Positions 50,932 to 59,519 are shown, numbered from the stretch's first letter. The stretch: DNA of 64,000 nucleotides from Nonomuraea jiangxiensis (GCF_900099965.1 NZ_FNDJ01000001.1:481766-545765); one strand, 5' to 3'. Program-made: numbers and translations. Notes: generated by a model not told the origin, from the sequence alone.

Positions 50932-52127
50932 ACAAGCACGGCCTGCGCCTGGCGGGCGTTCTGTCCGCCATGGCGCTGATCACCCAGGTGGGTGTGACCC
51001 CTCCGGCCTCCGCGGCACCCCGGTGGGAGACCCGCTGGAACCCCAGCCCCCAGCGGGACGGCGTCAACGCGTTCGAGGCGCTGGAGGACGACCGGCGCGG
51101 CTCCCACCCCGAGGGCCTGCCGCACGTCGGCGTCGACGGGAACGCCTGGAAGTTCACCGCCCACCTGGAGGATCGCGACGGCTCCGACCGCATGCGCAAC
51201 GAGGTACGCGGCATGCGCACCGCGGACGGGACGCCGCTGGAGATCCGTAAGGACGAGACCTGGCGGCTCTCCTACCAGATGTACATCCCGGACACCCTCG
51301 ACGCGACGAGCAACTTCACCCACATCTGGCAGCTGAAGAACTCCGACGTCGGCACCCCGGTCGCGCAGATCTCGCTGCCGGTCGTGGGCGGCGTGCAGAA
51401 GATCGCGGCACGTTACTGGACGCTGGAGGACAACAAGTCACACGACTTCGCCACGGCGGATCTGGAGCCGATCCAGAACAAGTGGGTGAACGTCACGATC
51501 GAGTTCAGGTCGAGCGACGACGGCTACATGCGCTGGGTGCTCAAGGACGGGCACCGGACGATCGTCGACCAGACGGCCGAGCACATCGACCTGTGGTGGA
51601 CGCAGGAGCAGTACAACCGGCCCAAGTGGGGCATCTACCGCAGCATCAAGAGCGCCGGGCTGCAAGAGACGTACATGCTGGTCAAGAACCTCAAGGCGGA
51701 GCAGCTCGGGCCGGCGACCCCGCCGGTGCGGTTGCCCGCGCCCGACCGCGGCCCCGGCGCGTACGAGGCCGAGCGGGTGGGCAACATCTTCGAGGGCGCG
51801 GCCGAGCCCGCGTACTGTGCCGTGTGCTCCGGCGGGCGCAAGGTGATCCTCATCGGCGGCAACGTCTACGACTACACCGTGGTCAGGGGCGTGTTGTCGG
51901 AGACCACCGGGACGCGCCAGATGACGGTGCACGCGCTGGTGGACGGGTCGCAGGCGTTCTCCGTCAGCGTCAACGGCGGCGACGCGACCACGGTGCCCAT
52001 CACCGGGACCAAGGACACGGTCACCACCACGACCGTGCCGGTGGACCTGGTGGCGGGGGTCAACACCATCCGCTTCTACGGCCTCACGGCCAGGGGCCCC
52101 GAGCTCGACAAGATCGTCATCAAGTGA
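50928..52127 (+). CDS. Secreted jelly-roll protein with CBM-like module (paralog 2)
   Basis: A 399-residue tandem paralog of the preceding gene with the same order: signal peptide ending near SAA-PRW, jelly-roll domain (RNEVRGMRTADGTPLEIRKD, WRLSYQMYIPDTLDA, RPKWGIYRSIKSAG) and a CBM35/6-like domain (YEAERVGNIFEGAAEPAYCA, VCSGGRKV, LDKIVIK). Domain identity is high but insertions differ, so the duplication is not recent. Both are coupled by ATGA overlaps to a cytoplasmic enzyme, which implies a single dosage-controlled transcript. They would act on the polymer outside the cell before import. Confidence 0.85.
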   Translation: MNKHGLRLAGVLSAMALITQVGVTPPASAAPRWETRWNPSPQRDGVNAFEALEDDRRGSHPEGLPHVGVDGNAWKFTAHLEDRDGSDRMRNEVRGMRTADGTPLEIRKDETWRLSYQMYIPDTLDATSNFTHIWQLKNSDVGTPVAQISLPVVGGVQKIAARYWTLEDNKSHDFATADLEPIQNKWVNVTIEFRSSDDGYMRWVLKDGHRTIVDQTAEHIDLWWTQEQYNRPKWGIYRSIKSAGLQETYMLVKNLKAEQLGPATPPVRLPAPDRGPGAYEAERVGNIFEGAAEPAYCAVCSGGRKVILIGGNVYDYTVVRGVLSETTGTRQMTVHALVDGSQAFSVSVNGGDATTVPITGTKDTVTTTTVPVDLVAGVNTIRFYGLTARGPELDKIVIK

Positions 52128-52130
52128 ACG

Positions 52131-52165
52131 AAACCCCTCGCGCGGACCGGCCGCGCGAGGGGTTT
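52131..52165. terminator. Strong bidirectional terminator of the glycan locus
   Basis: A perfect 15-bp stem (52131-52145 with 52151-52165) and a 5-nt loop, ending in TTT. It follows the jelly-roll gene and overlaps the stop codon of the convergent GH36-like gene. Confidence 0.85.
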
Positions 52166-53934
52166 CAGCGTTCCAGGCGCAGCAGGCCGCCCACGGGGAC
52201 GGTGACCTCCACGATGCCGGGCTCCAGGCGTACGAGCTCCTCGCCGTGCGCCCGGCCCCGGCAGTCGCGCACCGTGACGCGGGCCGTGCCCGGCTCCTCC
52301 ACCTTGAGCAGCACGCCGGTGGAGGCGTCGCCATTGGCCACGAAGAGCGTGCCGGCGGCCGGCACCTCGACCGGCAGAGGCGCGTACCGGGCGGTGATCA
52401 CGGTGTCCGCCGAGCGGGCCGTCACCTGCGGGTAGGCCAGGTCGGGGCGGGCCGGCCGGAAGTCGCCGCGCTGCAGCACGGCGGCGTGCTCCCGGAAGAA
52501 CGCCAGCCAGAAGCGCAGCACCTCCAGCTGCTCCGGGCTCTGCGCGGTCAGGTCGACCGAGATCTGCGGGACCGCGAACAGCACGCTGACGAGCTGCGCG
52601 GCGACGTGCTCCGGGCTCTCGCCGGGGTGCCACATGAGCATGTCGGCGTGCACGGCCAGCGGCCCGGCGATCAGCCGCAGATCCACCGTGCGCTGCCGGT
52701 TGTGCAGCGGGCTGAGCGGGCAGTCGGAGGCCCGGATCATGGTGGCGTGCGGCCACAGGCCCGGACTCACGTACGGCTGCCGCAGCTCCACCAGGCAGTC
52801 GCCGGGCAGCTGGGCCAGCAGCCTGCGCACGCCCTCGTTCACGGTGGCGCAGTCGGCCTCGGGCCCTGGCTCGGGCGGGTTCTCCACGGCGAACTGGTCG
52901 ATGAAGTCGATCTTGAGACCGTCCGTCCCCCATTCCTTGACCGCCCGGGTGAGGCGGCTCGCCAGCAGGTCGCGGATGTGGGGGTAGCGGGGGTCGACGA
53001 TGGCCGCGTTCATGTGCTCCTTGTAGGCCAGCGTGTACGGCCGCACGCGCTCCCACAGGGCGGTGTGGCGGCCCACGAAGGGCAGGGCGTACCAGAGCAG
53101 GTAGGCGAGCCCGGCCTCGCGCACCTTGGCCACGTGCGCCGGGAGGTCGGGGAAGGCGGCGAGGGAGGGCTCCCACTCGCCGGCGTAGCCGTATCCGCGG
53201 CCCCGGTCGGTGCTGTGCCAGCCGTCGTCCACGATGATCGCCTCGCAGCCCAGCTCGGCCGCCGGGCCCGCCTGGCGCTCCACGCTCGCCGCGTCCACAT
53301 GCTGCTGCATGGCGTACCAGGTCGAGTAGGCGGGCATGCGTGCCACCTCGGGCACCTCGCGGGCCGGCCCGTGCAGGGCGCCCCACCAGGCCGCCACGTC
53401 GGTCAGGGTGCGCGCGAAGTGCCGCCGGCTGAGGTCGAGCCGCAGCAGCAGCCCGCCGCGCGGGTCCGCCTCGTGCTCCACCCAGAAGCCGAAGTCGCCG
53501 GTCTCCTCCACCACGCCGGTACGGGTCCGTACCGGCCTGACGACCTCACCGGCGGCGTAGGTGCACAGGGCGACGTCGCCCGCGCCCACCAGGCAGCCGA
53601 CGGGCGCGTTCTTCTCCAGCGCGGCCGTACGGGGGCGGCGCCAGAACGGCGGCAGCCCGCGGTGCTCGCCGCCGTCGGCGGCCCAGAAGGCGGTGGCGTC
53701 CACGCACGGCACCCGCCAGCCCACCCGGATCTCGGCGGTCCGGTCGGGGACGACGCGCACCTCCAGCACGCCCGGGGCCGATTCGTGCACGGTGCAGGTC
53801 AGCTCGGCGGCGCCGGAGCACTCGAGGGTGAGCCCGCCGGCGGCGATCTCCTTGGTCTGCCGCGGCAGCTCCGCGGGCTGGACGGGATCGTGGGGCTGCC
53901 AGAGGCCGGGGGCCGCATCGGCTCCTGGGATCAA
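52165..53934 (-). CDS. GH36-like alpha-galactosidase/glycosidase
   Basis: A 589-residue cytoplasmic enzyme of the GH36/clan GH-D type. An N-terminal sandwich precedes a barrel with CEAIIVDDGWHS, GLKIDFIDQF (Asp near 340, the nucleophile) and IRASDCPLSPLHNRQR (acid/base Asp). WHPGESPEHVAAQLVSVLF follows. It is shorter than classical AgaA enzymes and closer to the divergent GH36 group with KIDF. The first codon is TTG (53934), 6-7 nt after GGGAGAG. It lies 10 bp after the ROK gene and so is co-transcribed with it. Convergent with the jelly-roll operon. Confidence 0.88.
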   Translation of the reverse strand: MIPGADAAPGLWQPHDPVQPAELPRQTKEIAAGGLTLECSGAAELTCTVHESAPGVLEVRVVPDRTAEIRVGWRVPCVDATAFWAADGGEHRGLPPFWRRPRTAALEKNAPVGCLVGAGDVALCTYAAGEVVRPVRTRTGVVEETGDFGFWVEHEADPRGGLLLRLDLSRRHFARTLTDVAAWWGALHGPAREVPEVARMPAYSTWYAMQQHVDAASVERQAGPAAELGCEAIIVDDGWHSTDRGRGYGYAGEWEPSLAAFPDLPAHVAKVREAGLAYLLWYALPFVGRHTALWERVRPYTLAYKEHMNAAIVDPRYPHIRDLLASRLTRAVKEWGTDGLKIDFIDQFAVENPPEPGPEADCATVNEGVRRLLAQLPGDCLVELRQPYVSPGLWPHATMIRASDCPLSPLHNRQRTVDLRLIAGPLAVHADMLMWHPGESPEHVAAQLVSVLFAVPQISVDLTAQSPEQLEVLRFWLAFFREHAAVLQRGDFRPARPDLAYPQVTARSADTVITARYAPLPVEVPAAGTLFVANGDASTGVLLKVEEPGTARVTVRDCRGRAHGEELVRLEPGIVEVTVPVGGLLRLER

Positions 53935-53943
53935 TGTCTCTCC

Positions 53944-55128
53944 CTAGAGGGTGAAGAGGGTCTGGATGGCGACCGCGGCGGCGCCGCGCGCCCACTGCTC
54001 GAAGGTGCGCGGGCGGAGCAACAGCCGGCAGTCGGCCGCCGCGCCGAACGCCTGGGCCGTGAACGACCGGTTGATCTGCTCCTCGAACAGGTCGTAGGCG
54101 ACGAGTCCCGGCACGTCGCCCGTCACGATGATCCGCTCGGGGCCGAACAGGTTGGCCATCGCGGCCATAGCCAGGCCGATGGCGTGCCCGGCGCGGGCGA
54201 ACACCTCCCGCACGGCCGGATCCCCGGCGTGGGCGGCGGCCAGGGCCGTCTCGATGGTGGTCACCACCTGCCCGGCGACGGCATCATCCGCGTCCGCGGC
54301 ACTGGCCGCGCGGACCGCCGCCACCAGGGGCGCGGTCCCCGCGATGGCCTCGACGCAGCCGCGCCCGCCGCAGTGGCACTCCGGCTCCTCGCCGCCGACC
54401 GGGATGTGGCCGATCTCCCCGGCCACGCCGTGCGCGCCGGCCACCACACGCCCGTTGACCACGAGCCCGCAGCCGATCCCCACGCCCACGGTGACCAGCG
54501 CGAACGACGACGCGCCGACCCCGTCGCCGAACCACTGCTCGGCCACGGTGAGCGCCTTGACGTCGTTTTCGACCGTGACGGTCAGGCCGGTCGCCGCGGC
54601 GGCCAGGCGGGCCAGCGGCACCTGCCGCCAGCCCAGGAAGGGCGAGTAGCGCACCAGCCCGTGCGCCTTGTCGACGTCGCCGGACACCGCCAGGCCCAGG
54701 GCGTGGCAGCGCGCGCCGTAGGATGGGTCGGTGGCGAGCAGCCCGGCGACCAGCTCGGCCAGCTCCGCGACAACGCTTTCGACGTCCGTCGTCGCCAGCG
54801 GGCGGTGCGAGGAGGCCAGCGGTTGCGCGCGCAGGTCGGTGACCACCCCGATGAGCTCGTCATTGGTGATCTTCACGCCGATGAAGAACTCCCGCTCGGG
54901 CTTGATCGCCAGCGGGCTCGCGGGGCGCCCGGCTCCCGGCGCCGTCCGCTCGGTGGCCTCCAGCTCCTGCAGATAGCCCTCCTCGATGAACGGGCGGGCG
55001 GCCTTGGTGACGGCGGCCGACGACAGGCCGGTCCGCTTCGCGATCTCCACCCGGGAGACCGGCCCCTGCGTGAGGACCATGGTGAACACCGTGGTCGCGG
55101 CGGGGGTGGTGGTGAGCCGAGGAAGCAT
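53944..55128 (-). CDS. ROK-family transcriptional regulator
   Basis: A 394-residue regulator. An N-terminal winged helix (VSRVEIAKRTGLSSAAVTKA) is followed by a ROK sugar-kinase-like domain with LGLAVSGDVDK, TVENDVKALTVAEQWFGDG and the zinc motif HIPVGGEEPECHCGGRGCVE. The Cys-His-Cys-Cys cluster (CHCGGRGC) is intact, as in XylR/NagC-type regulators. ATG 55128 begins the protein; the frame runs far upstream without meaning. It is divergent from the GH36 gene and first in an operon with the GH36-like enzyme. The shared 28-bp element in both divergent promoters of the locus is its likely operator. Confidence 0.93.
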   Translation of the reverse strand: MLPRLTTTPAATTVFTMVLTQGPVSRVEIAKRTGLSSAAVTKAARPFIEEGYLQELEATERTAPGAGRPASPLAIKPEREFFIGVKITNDELIGVVTDLRAQPLASSHRPLATTDVESVVAELAELVAGLLATDPSYGARCHALGLAVSGDVDKAHGLVRYSPFLGWRQVPLARLAAAATGLTVTVENDVKALTVAEQWFGDGVGASSFALVTVGVGIGCGLVVNGRVVAGAHGVAGEIGHIPVGGEEPECHCGGRGCVEAIAGTAPLVAAVRAASAADADDAVAGQVVTTIETALAAAHAGDPAVREVFARAGHAIGLAMAAMANLFGPERIIVTGDVPGLVAYDLFEEQINRSFTAQAFGAAADCRLLLRPRTFEQWARGAAAVAIQTLFTL

Positions 55129-55200
55129 GACGGCAATAGTATCAGTAATTAACTTCGTCAAGAATTGAATTCGGGCCGGGGTCTGCCTAGGCTCTCGCCC
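55129..55200. promoter_or_regulatory. Divergent promoter with 28-bp shared operator (copy 2)
   Basis: The element at 55145-55172 is identical to 47858-47885. Plus-strand promoter for the GH36 gene: TTGAAT (55165-55170), 17-bp spacer, TAGGCT (55188-55193), with ATG 55201 only 7 nt later. Minus-strand promoter for rok: TTGACG (55161-55156), then either TACTAT at 14 bp or TATTGC at 17 bp, ending a few bases before ATG 55128. Both start codons lack a Shine-Dalgarno, fitting leaderless messages. Confidence 0.8.
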
Positions 55201-57270
55201 ATGCACTTGGTGACCCCTTTGGCCACTGCGGACGCCGCCGCCCGCAGGTGGCTGCTGCGTACCCCGGCCACGAGCTACGTCGTCGGGCTGGACGCCGGCG
55301 ACGCGCCCCGCTGCCTGCACTGGGGGCGCGCGCTGACCGCCGAGCAGGCCGCCGCGCTCGTGGCGCCCGCCACGGCGGGGGCCAGCAGCTTCGACAGCGC
55401 CACGGCCGGGGACGAGGAACTGGTCACCGAGGCCGGCGCCCGCTTCGAGACGCCCTCGCTGCAGGTGGCCTTTCCCGGCGGCGACCGGGGGATCGACTGG
55501 CGGTTCGAGGGTCACGACGTGGAGGGCGGGCATCTCACGCTGCGGTTCGCCGACCGGCGCCATCCGTTCCTGGTCGAGCTGCACTACCGGGTGTACGCCG
55601 GCAGCGACGTGATCGAGCGGTGGACCGTCCTGCGCTCGGCGCTGCCCGTGACCGTGCTGCGTTGCGACTCGGCGGCCTGGAGCGTTCCCATCCTGCGTGA
55701 CTACCGGCTCAGCCACGTCACCGGCGGGTGGAGCGCCGAGCACGCGCTGCGTCGTACCGTGCCGGTCGTGGGGGAGACCGTGCTGACCGGCAGGCGCGGG
55801 GTCAGCGGACACCACGCGAACCCGTGGCTCATGCTCGACGGCGGCGACGCCACCGAGACGCACGGCGAGGTGTGGAGCGGCGCGCTGGCCTGGAGCGGCA
55901 GTTGGCGCATCACCGTCACCCGCGGCCCGGCGGGCCGCGCCGGGTGGACGGGCGGGGCCGGGCACGAAGGGCTGACGTTCCGGCTCGCGCCGGGCGCGGA
56001 GTGGGTGACCCCCACGTTCGCGGGCCTGTACTCCGCGCACGGGTACGGCGGCGCCAGCCGGGCCTGGCACCACCACGTCGCCCGCCACGTGCTGCCGGAG
56101 CCCGACGAGCCGCGGCCCGTGGTGTACAACTCGTGGGAGGCCGTCGGCTTCGAGGTCAACGAGGCCAACCAGCTCCGGCTGGCCCGGCTGGCGGCCGAGG
56201 TGGGCGCGGAGCTGTTCGTGGTGGACGACGGCTGGTTCGGCGGGCGGGTCGGCGACCGGGCCGGGCTCGGCGACTGGTGGCCCAACCGCGAGCGTTTCCC
56301 CGGCGGCCTGGCGCCGCTGATCGACGAGGTGCACCGGCTGGGCATGCGCTTCGGCCTGTGGGTGGAGCCCGAGATGGTCAACCCGGACAGCGACCTCTAC
56401 CGGGCGCATCCCGACTGGGTGCACCACACGCCCGGCCGCCCGCGTACGGAGCTGCGCAACCAGCTCGTGCTCGACCTGGCCCGGCCCGAGGTGGCCGACC
56501 AGGTGCGCAAATGGCTGCACGAGCTGGTGGGGGAGCACGAGATCGACTTTCTCAAGTGGGACTTCAACCGCGCGCTCACCGAGGTCGGGCCGGACGGCCG
56601 GGCCTGGCACGACCACGTCAGGGCCGTGTACGCCATCCTCGACCAGCTCCGCGCCGACCATCCGGGCCTGCGGGTCGAGGGCTGCGCGGGCGGCGGCGGG
56701 CGTACCGACCTCGGCATGATGGCCCGTACCGACCAGGTGTGGACCTCGGACAACACCGACGCCCACGACCGCATCGCGATCCAGCGCGGCTTCAGCCAGG
56801 TCTATCCCGCCCGCGTGATGGCCGCCTGGGTCACCGACAGCCCGAACCCGCTCACCGGCCGGGTCACCCCGCTGAGCTTCCGCTTCCACGTCGCGATGGC
56901 GGGCGCGCTCGGGCTCGGCGGCGACCTGCTCGCCTGGAGCCCGGAGGAGCTCGCCGAGGCGGCCCGGCTGGTCGCCGTCTACAAGGACATCCGGCCGGTC
57001 GTGCAGTTCGGGCAGCAGTACCGGCTCGACGGCGGCGTGCAGTACTCCGGCGGGGACCGCGTGGTCGTGCTGGCCTGGCGCGGGCCCGTCGCGTTCGGCG
57101 GCCCGCGCATCCCGCTCCGGCCGGCCGGGCTCGACCCGCTCGGCCGCTACCGCGACGAGGACACCGGCGATCTGCACCACGGGGCCGTGCTGATGGCCTC
57201 GGGACTGGACCTCGGCCTGGACGGCGGCGACTACGCCAGCGCGCTCGTGCGGCTGCGGAAGGAGGGCTGA
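55201..57270 (+). CDS. Alpha-galactosidase, GH36 (AgaA type)
   Basis: A 689-residue cytoplasmic enzyme with the full GH36 layout: N-terminal beta-supersandwich (1-290), barrel and C-terminal sheet. Catalytic features are YNSWEAVGFEVNEANQLRLA, VVDDGWFG, GLWVEPEMVNPDSDLY, the nucleophile Asp in FLKWDFNR (near residue 453) and the acid/base Asp in WTSDNTDAHDRIAIQ (near 516). The CAGGGGRTD loop binds galactose. ATG 55201 fits the leaderless promoter. Expected role: release of galactose from alpha-galactosides taken up by the locus transporter. Monocistronic with a shared operator. Confidence 0.95.
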   Translation: MHLVTPLATADAAARRWLLRTPATSYVVGLDAGDAPRCLHWGRALTAEQAAALVAPATAGASSFDSATAGDEELVTEAGARFETPSLQVAFPGGDRGIDWRFEGHDVEGGHLTLRFADRRHPFLVELHYRVYAGSDVIERWTVLRSALPVTVLRCDSAAWSVPILRDYRLSHVTGGWSAEHALRRTVPVVGETVLTGRRGVSGHHANPWLMLDGGDATETHGEVWSGALAWSGSWRITVTRGPAGRAGWTGGAGHEGLTFRLAPGAEWVTPTFAGLYSAHGYGGASRAWHHHVARHVLPEPDEPRPVVYNSWEAVGFEVNEANQLRLARLAAEVGAELFVVDDGWFGGRVGDRAGLGDWWPNRERFPGGLAPLIDEVHRLGMRFGLWVEPEMVNPDSDLYRAHPDWVHHTPGRPRTELRNQLVLDLARPEVADQVRKWLHELVGEHEIDFLKWDFNRALTEVGPDGRAWHDHVRAVYAILDQLRADHPGLRVEGCAGGGGRTDLGMMARTDQVWTSDNTDAHDRIAIQRGFSQVYPARVMAAWVTDSPNPLTGRVTPLSFRFHVAMAGALGLGGDLLAWSPEELAEAARLVAVYKDIRPVVQFGQQYRLDGGVQYSGGDRVVVLAWRGPVAFGGPRIPLRPAGLDPLGRYRDEDTGDLHHGAVLMASGLDLGLDGGDYASALVRLRKEG

Positions 57271-57355
57271 GGCACGCTCGGGCGCGTGGCCGGACACTTC
57301 GCAAAACGCTGAAGCGGCAGGAAGGGGCGGGGGCGGCCCGCTAACGTGCCATCAC

Positions 57356-57997
57356 ATGACATACGGCGCCCAACAGCCACCGTTCGCCGCCCCCTTCCCG
57401 CCTCGGCAACCATCCCCGGTCGTCATCGACGTCGCCCGCGACGCCAAGGTCAAGGCGCTGATCGGCGGCTCGGTCGCGGCCGTGATCGGGCTGATCACCC
57501 TCTTCTCGGCCGCCACCGGTCAGGTGACGGGCGGCTCCGGCACCGTGGCCGTCAGCGCCGTACTCGGGCTGCTCTTCCTGGGCATCGGCCTGCTGCCGGT
57601 CATCGCCTGGCGCAAGATCAGCCGGCCGCGCCGGCTCGTCTTCGACGGGTTCGGGGTGCGCTGGGACGACCCCCAGGGCCGGCCGTGGGCCGCCGGGTGG
57701 GGAGAGCTGGACGCGGTGGGCATCTCGCGTACGCGGCAGCGGCGGGTCAGGCCGGCCGACTACATCATCCGCAAGACGATGGTCCGCCTCGACCTCTTCC
57801 CCGCCGACCGGGGCTTCCGCGCCCGGCACCCGGAGATGGAGCACCTGTGGGAGTTCCACACGGTCAAGAACGGCTACCGGCTGCCGCTCGGGTCGAACCC
57901 CAAGTACATCCCCGTCATCGAGCACGCCATGCGGCAGTTCCGCCCGGCGGCCTACCTGGGCGTGCGCGACGAGGGGTTCATGGTCGGGCTGGTCTGA
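57356..57997 (+). CDS. Small membrane protein with C-terminal PH-like region
   Basis: A 213-residue protein. A Pro-rich cytoplasmic start (QPPFAAPFPPRQPSP) is followed by two TM helices (ALIGGSVAAVIGLITLFSAA; TVAVSAVLGLLFLGIGLLPV) and a soluble part with RLVFDGFGVRWDDPQGRPW and WGELDAVGISRTRQRR that resembles the bacterial PH/STM3941-like fold. Function unknown. TAACGT is 9 nt before the ATG, so it may be leaderless. It converges on the small MFS partner gene, leaving 9 bp between stops. Confidence 0.7.
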   Translation: MTYGAQQPPFAAPFPPRQPSPVVIDVARDAKVKALIGGSVAAVIGLITLFSAATGQVTGGSGTVAVSAVLGLLFLGIGLLPVIAWRKISRPRRLVFDGFGVRWDDPQGRPWAAGWGELDAVGISRTRQRRVRPADYIIRKTMVRLDLFPADRGFRARHPEMEHLWEFHTVKNGYRLPLGSNPKYIPVIEHAMRQFRPAAYLGVRDEGFMVGLV

Positions 57998-58006
57998 GGC
58001 CGGGGG

Positions 58007-58135
58007 TCAGAAGAGCTGGGTGAGCTTCAGGAACAGCTCGTACACGCCGTACGCGAAGGGCAGCCCGACCCAGGCCCAGGCCAGCACCGTCAGCCCGGTG
58101 CGCCGGCCGGCCGCCTCCGTGGTGGTGTCGGTCAT
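58007..58135 (-). CDS. Small MFS partner protein (OFA transporter small subunit type)
   Basis: A 42-residue protein from ATG 58135 to TGA 58007: polar start MTDTTTEAAGRRTGL followed by one TM helix with TVLAWAWVGLPFAYGVYELF. Its ATG overlaps the stop of the OFA-family transporter (ATGA). Such small single-helix proteins regularly follow oxalate/formate-type MFS genes in actinomycetes and are annotated as the MFS small subunit. It is too short to be found by length filters. Confidence 0.75.
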   Translation of the reverse strand: MTDTTTEAAGRRTGLTVLAWAWVGLPFAYGVYELFLKLTQLF

Positions 58136-59493
58136 TTCGCCTCCACTTTCTCGTGGAACCTGTCGTGCACCGGCCGGATCAGCTCGTTGGCGAGGAAGCC
58201 CAGCACGAGCAGCCCGATCATGATGTAGAGCGAGGTCGTGTAGAGCTCCGGCCCGGAGCGCCCGGCGGCCTTCTGCCCGTCCGCGATGGCGTTGATGATC
58301 AGCGGGCCCAGCACGCCGGCGGTGGACCAGGCGGTGAGCAGGCGGCCGTGGATCGCGCCGACCTGGTAGGTCCCGAACAGGTCCTTCAGGTACGCCGGCA
58401 CGGTCGCGAACCCGCCGCCGTAGAAGGACAGGATGCCCAGCGCGCACACGATGAACAGCGGCTTGGAGTTGTCCCCGGCGATGGCGATCGTCAGGTACAG
58501 CAGCGCGCCGACGCCCAGGTAGACCCGGTACATGTTCTTGCGCCCGATCAGGTCCGAGGTGGAGGACCAGACGAAGCGCCCCGTCATGTTGGCCAGCGAC
58601 AGCAGCGCGACGAAGCCCGCCGCCGCGCCCACGGCGACCGGCGTGGCCGTACCGGAGAAGAAGTCCGTGATCATCGGGGCGGCCTTCTCCAGGATGCCGA
58701 TGCCCGCGGTGACGTTGAAGCACAGCACGATCCACAGACACCAGAACTGCGGCGTACGGATGGCGTTGCGGGCCGACACGTCGGCCGTGGTGATCAGCCG
58801 CCGGGTGGCGATCACGGGCGGCTTCCAGCCCGGCGGCCTCCAGCCGTCCGGCGGCACCCGTACCAGGAGCACGCCCATCGTCATGAAGACCGCGTAGACC
58901 ACGCCGTGCACCAGGAACGTCGTCGCGATCCCGCTCGGGGTGGCGCCGAAGGAGTCCAGCATCTGCGCCGACCACGGCGAGGCGATGAGCGCACCGCCGC
59001 CGAAGCCCATGATGGCGATGCCGGTGGCCATGCCGGGCCGGTCGGGGAACCACTTGATCAGGGTGGAGACCGGCGAGATGTAGCCGATGCCGAGCCCGAT
59101 CCCGCCCACGAACCCGTAGCCGAGTACGACCAGCCAGTATTGACCGGTGGCCACGCCGAGCGCGGACAGCAGGAACCCGGAGGAGAAGCAGGACATCGAC
59201 ACGAACATTGCCCACCGCGGCCCGTTGCGCTCCACGAGCGTGCCGCCGAAGGCGGCCGACAGGCCGAGCATGACGATGCCGAGCTGGAACGGCAGGGCAC
59301 TCTGGGTGCCCGAGAGCTGGAGTGAGGATTCGAGCGGGGGCTTGAACACGCTCCACGCGTACGCCTGCCCGATGGCGAGGTGTACCGACAGTGCCGCGGG
59401 GGGCACCAGCCACCGGCTCCAGGAGGGCGGGGCGATGATACGGGAGCGGCTGAGGAATCCCGCTGGACTGACGAACCTCGTACTGACTGCCAC
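58132..59493 (-). CDS. MFS transporter, oxalate/formate antiporter (OFA) family
   Basis: A 453-residue carrier with twelve TM segments. OFA features include WSVFKPPLESSLQLSGTQSA after TM1, GIGLGIGYISPVSTLIKWFP (TM4-5), RPGMATGIAIMGFGGGALIA and FYGGGFATVPAYLKDLFGTY. Members exchange monocarboxylates or dicarboxylates such as oxalate, formate, lactate or pyruvate. The start is GTG 59493; no Shine-Dalgarno is evident, so the message may be short-leadered. Followed by a coupled 42-residue partner. Confidence 0.9.
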   Translation of the reverse strand: MAVSTRFVSPAGFLSRSRIIAPPSWSRWLVPPAALSVHLAIGQAYAWSVFKPPLESSLQLSGTQSALPFQLGIVMLGLSAAFGGTLVERNGPRWAMFVSMSCFSSGFLLSALGVATGQYWLVVLGYGFVGGIGLGIGYISPVSTLIKWFPDRPGMATGIAIMGFGGGALIASPWSAQMLDSFGATPSGIATTFLVHGVVYAVFMTMGVLLVRVPPDGWRPPGWKPPVIATRRLITTADVSARNAIRTPQFWCLWIVLCFNVTAGIGILEKAAPMITDFFSGTATPVAVGAAAGFVALLSLANMTGRFVWSSTSDLIGRKNMYRVYLGVGALLYLTIAIAGDNSKPLFIVCALGILSFYGGGFATVPAYLKDLFGTYQVGAIHGRLLTAWSTAGVLGPLIINAIADGQKAAGRSGPELYTTSLYIMIGLLVLGFLANELIRPVHDRFHEKVEAK

Positions 59494-59519
59494 GTGAAAT
59501 CGTTATCACATACGGTATG
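59494..59519 (-). promoter_or_regulatory. Operator-like repeats upstream of the OFA transporter
   Basis: An 11-bp palindrome CATAC-G-GTATG (59509-59519) and, closer to the start, GTGA-8 nt-TCAC (about 59493-59508 on the minus strand). Either would be well placed to control the transporter. Confidence 0.45.

Noticed and set aside
52246..55152. 968-codon plus-strand frame opposite the GH36-like and ROK genes
   Set aside because: An antisense artefact of high-GC coding DNA, rich in Gly/His/Arg with no recognisable domain.
53129..57297. Very long minus-strand frame covering the ROK gene and antisense of GH36
   Set aside because: Only the part from ATG 55128 to 53944 is a real gene; the upstream extension is antisense to the alpha-galactosidase.
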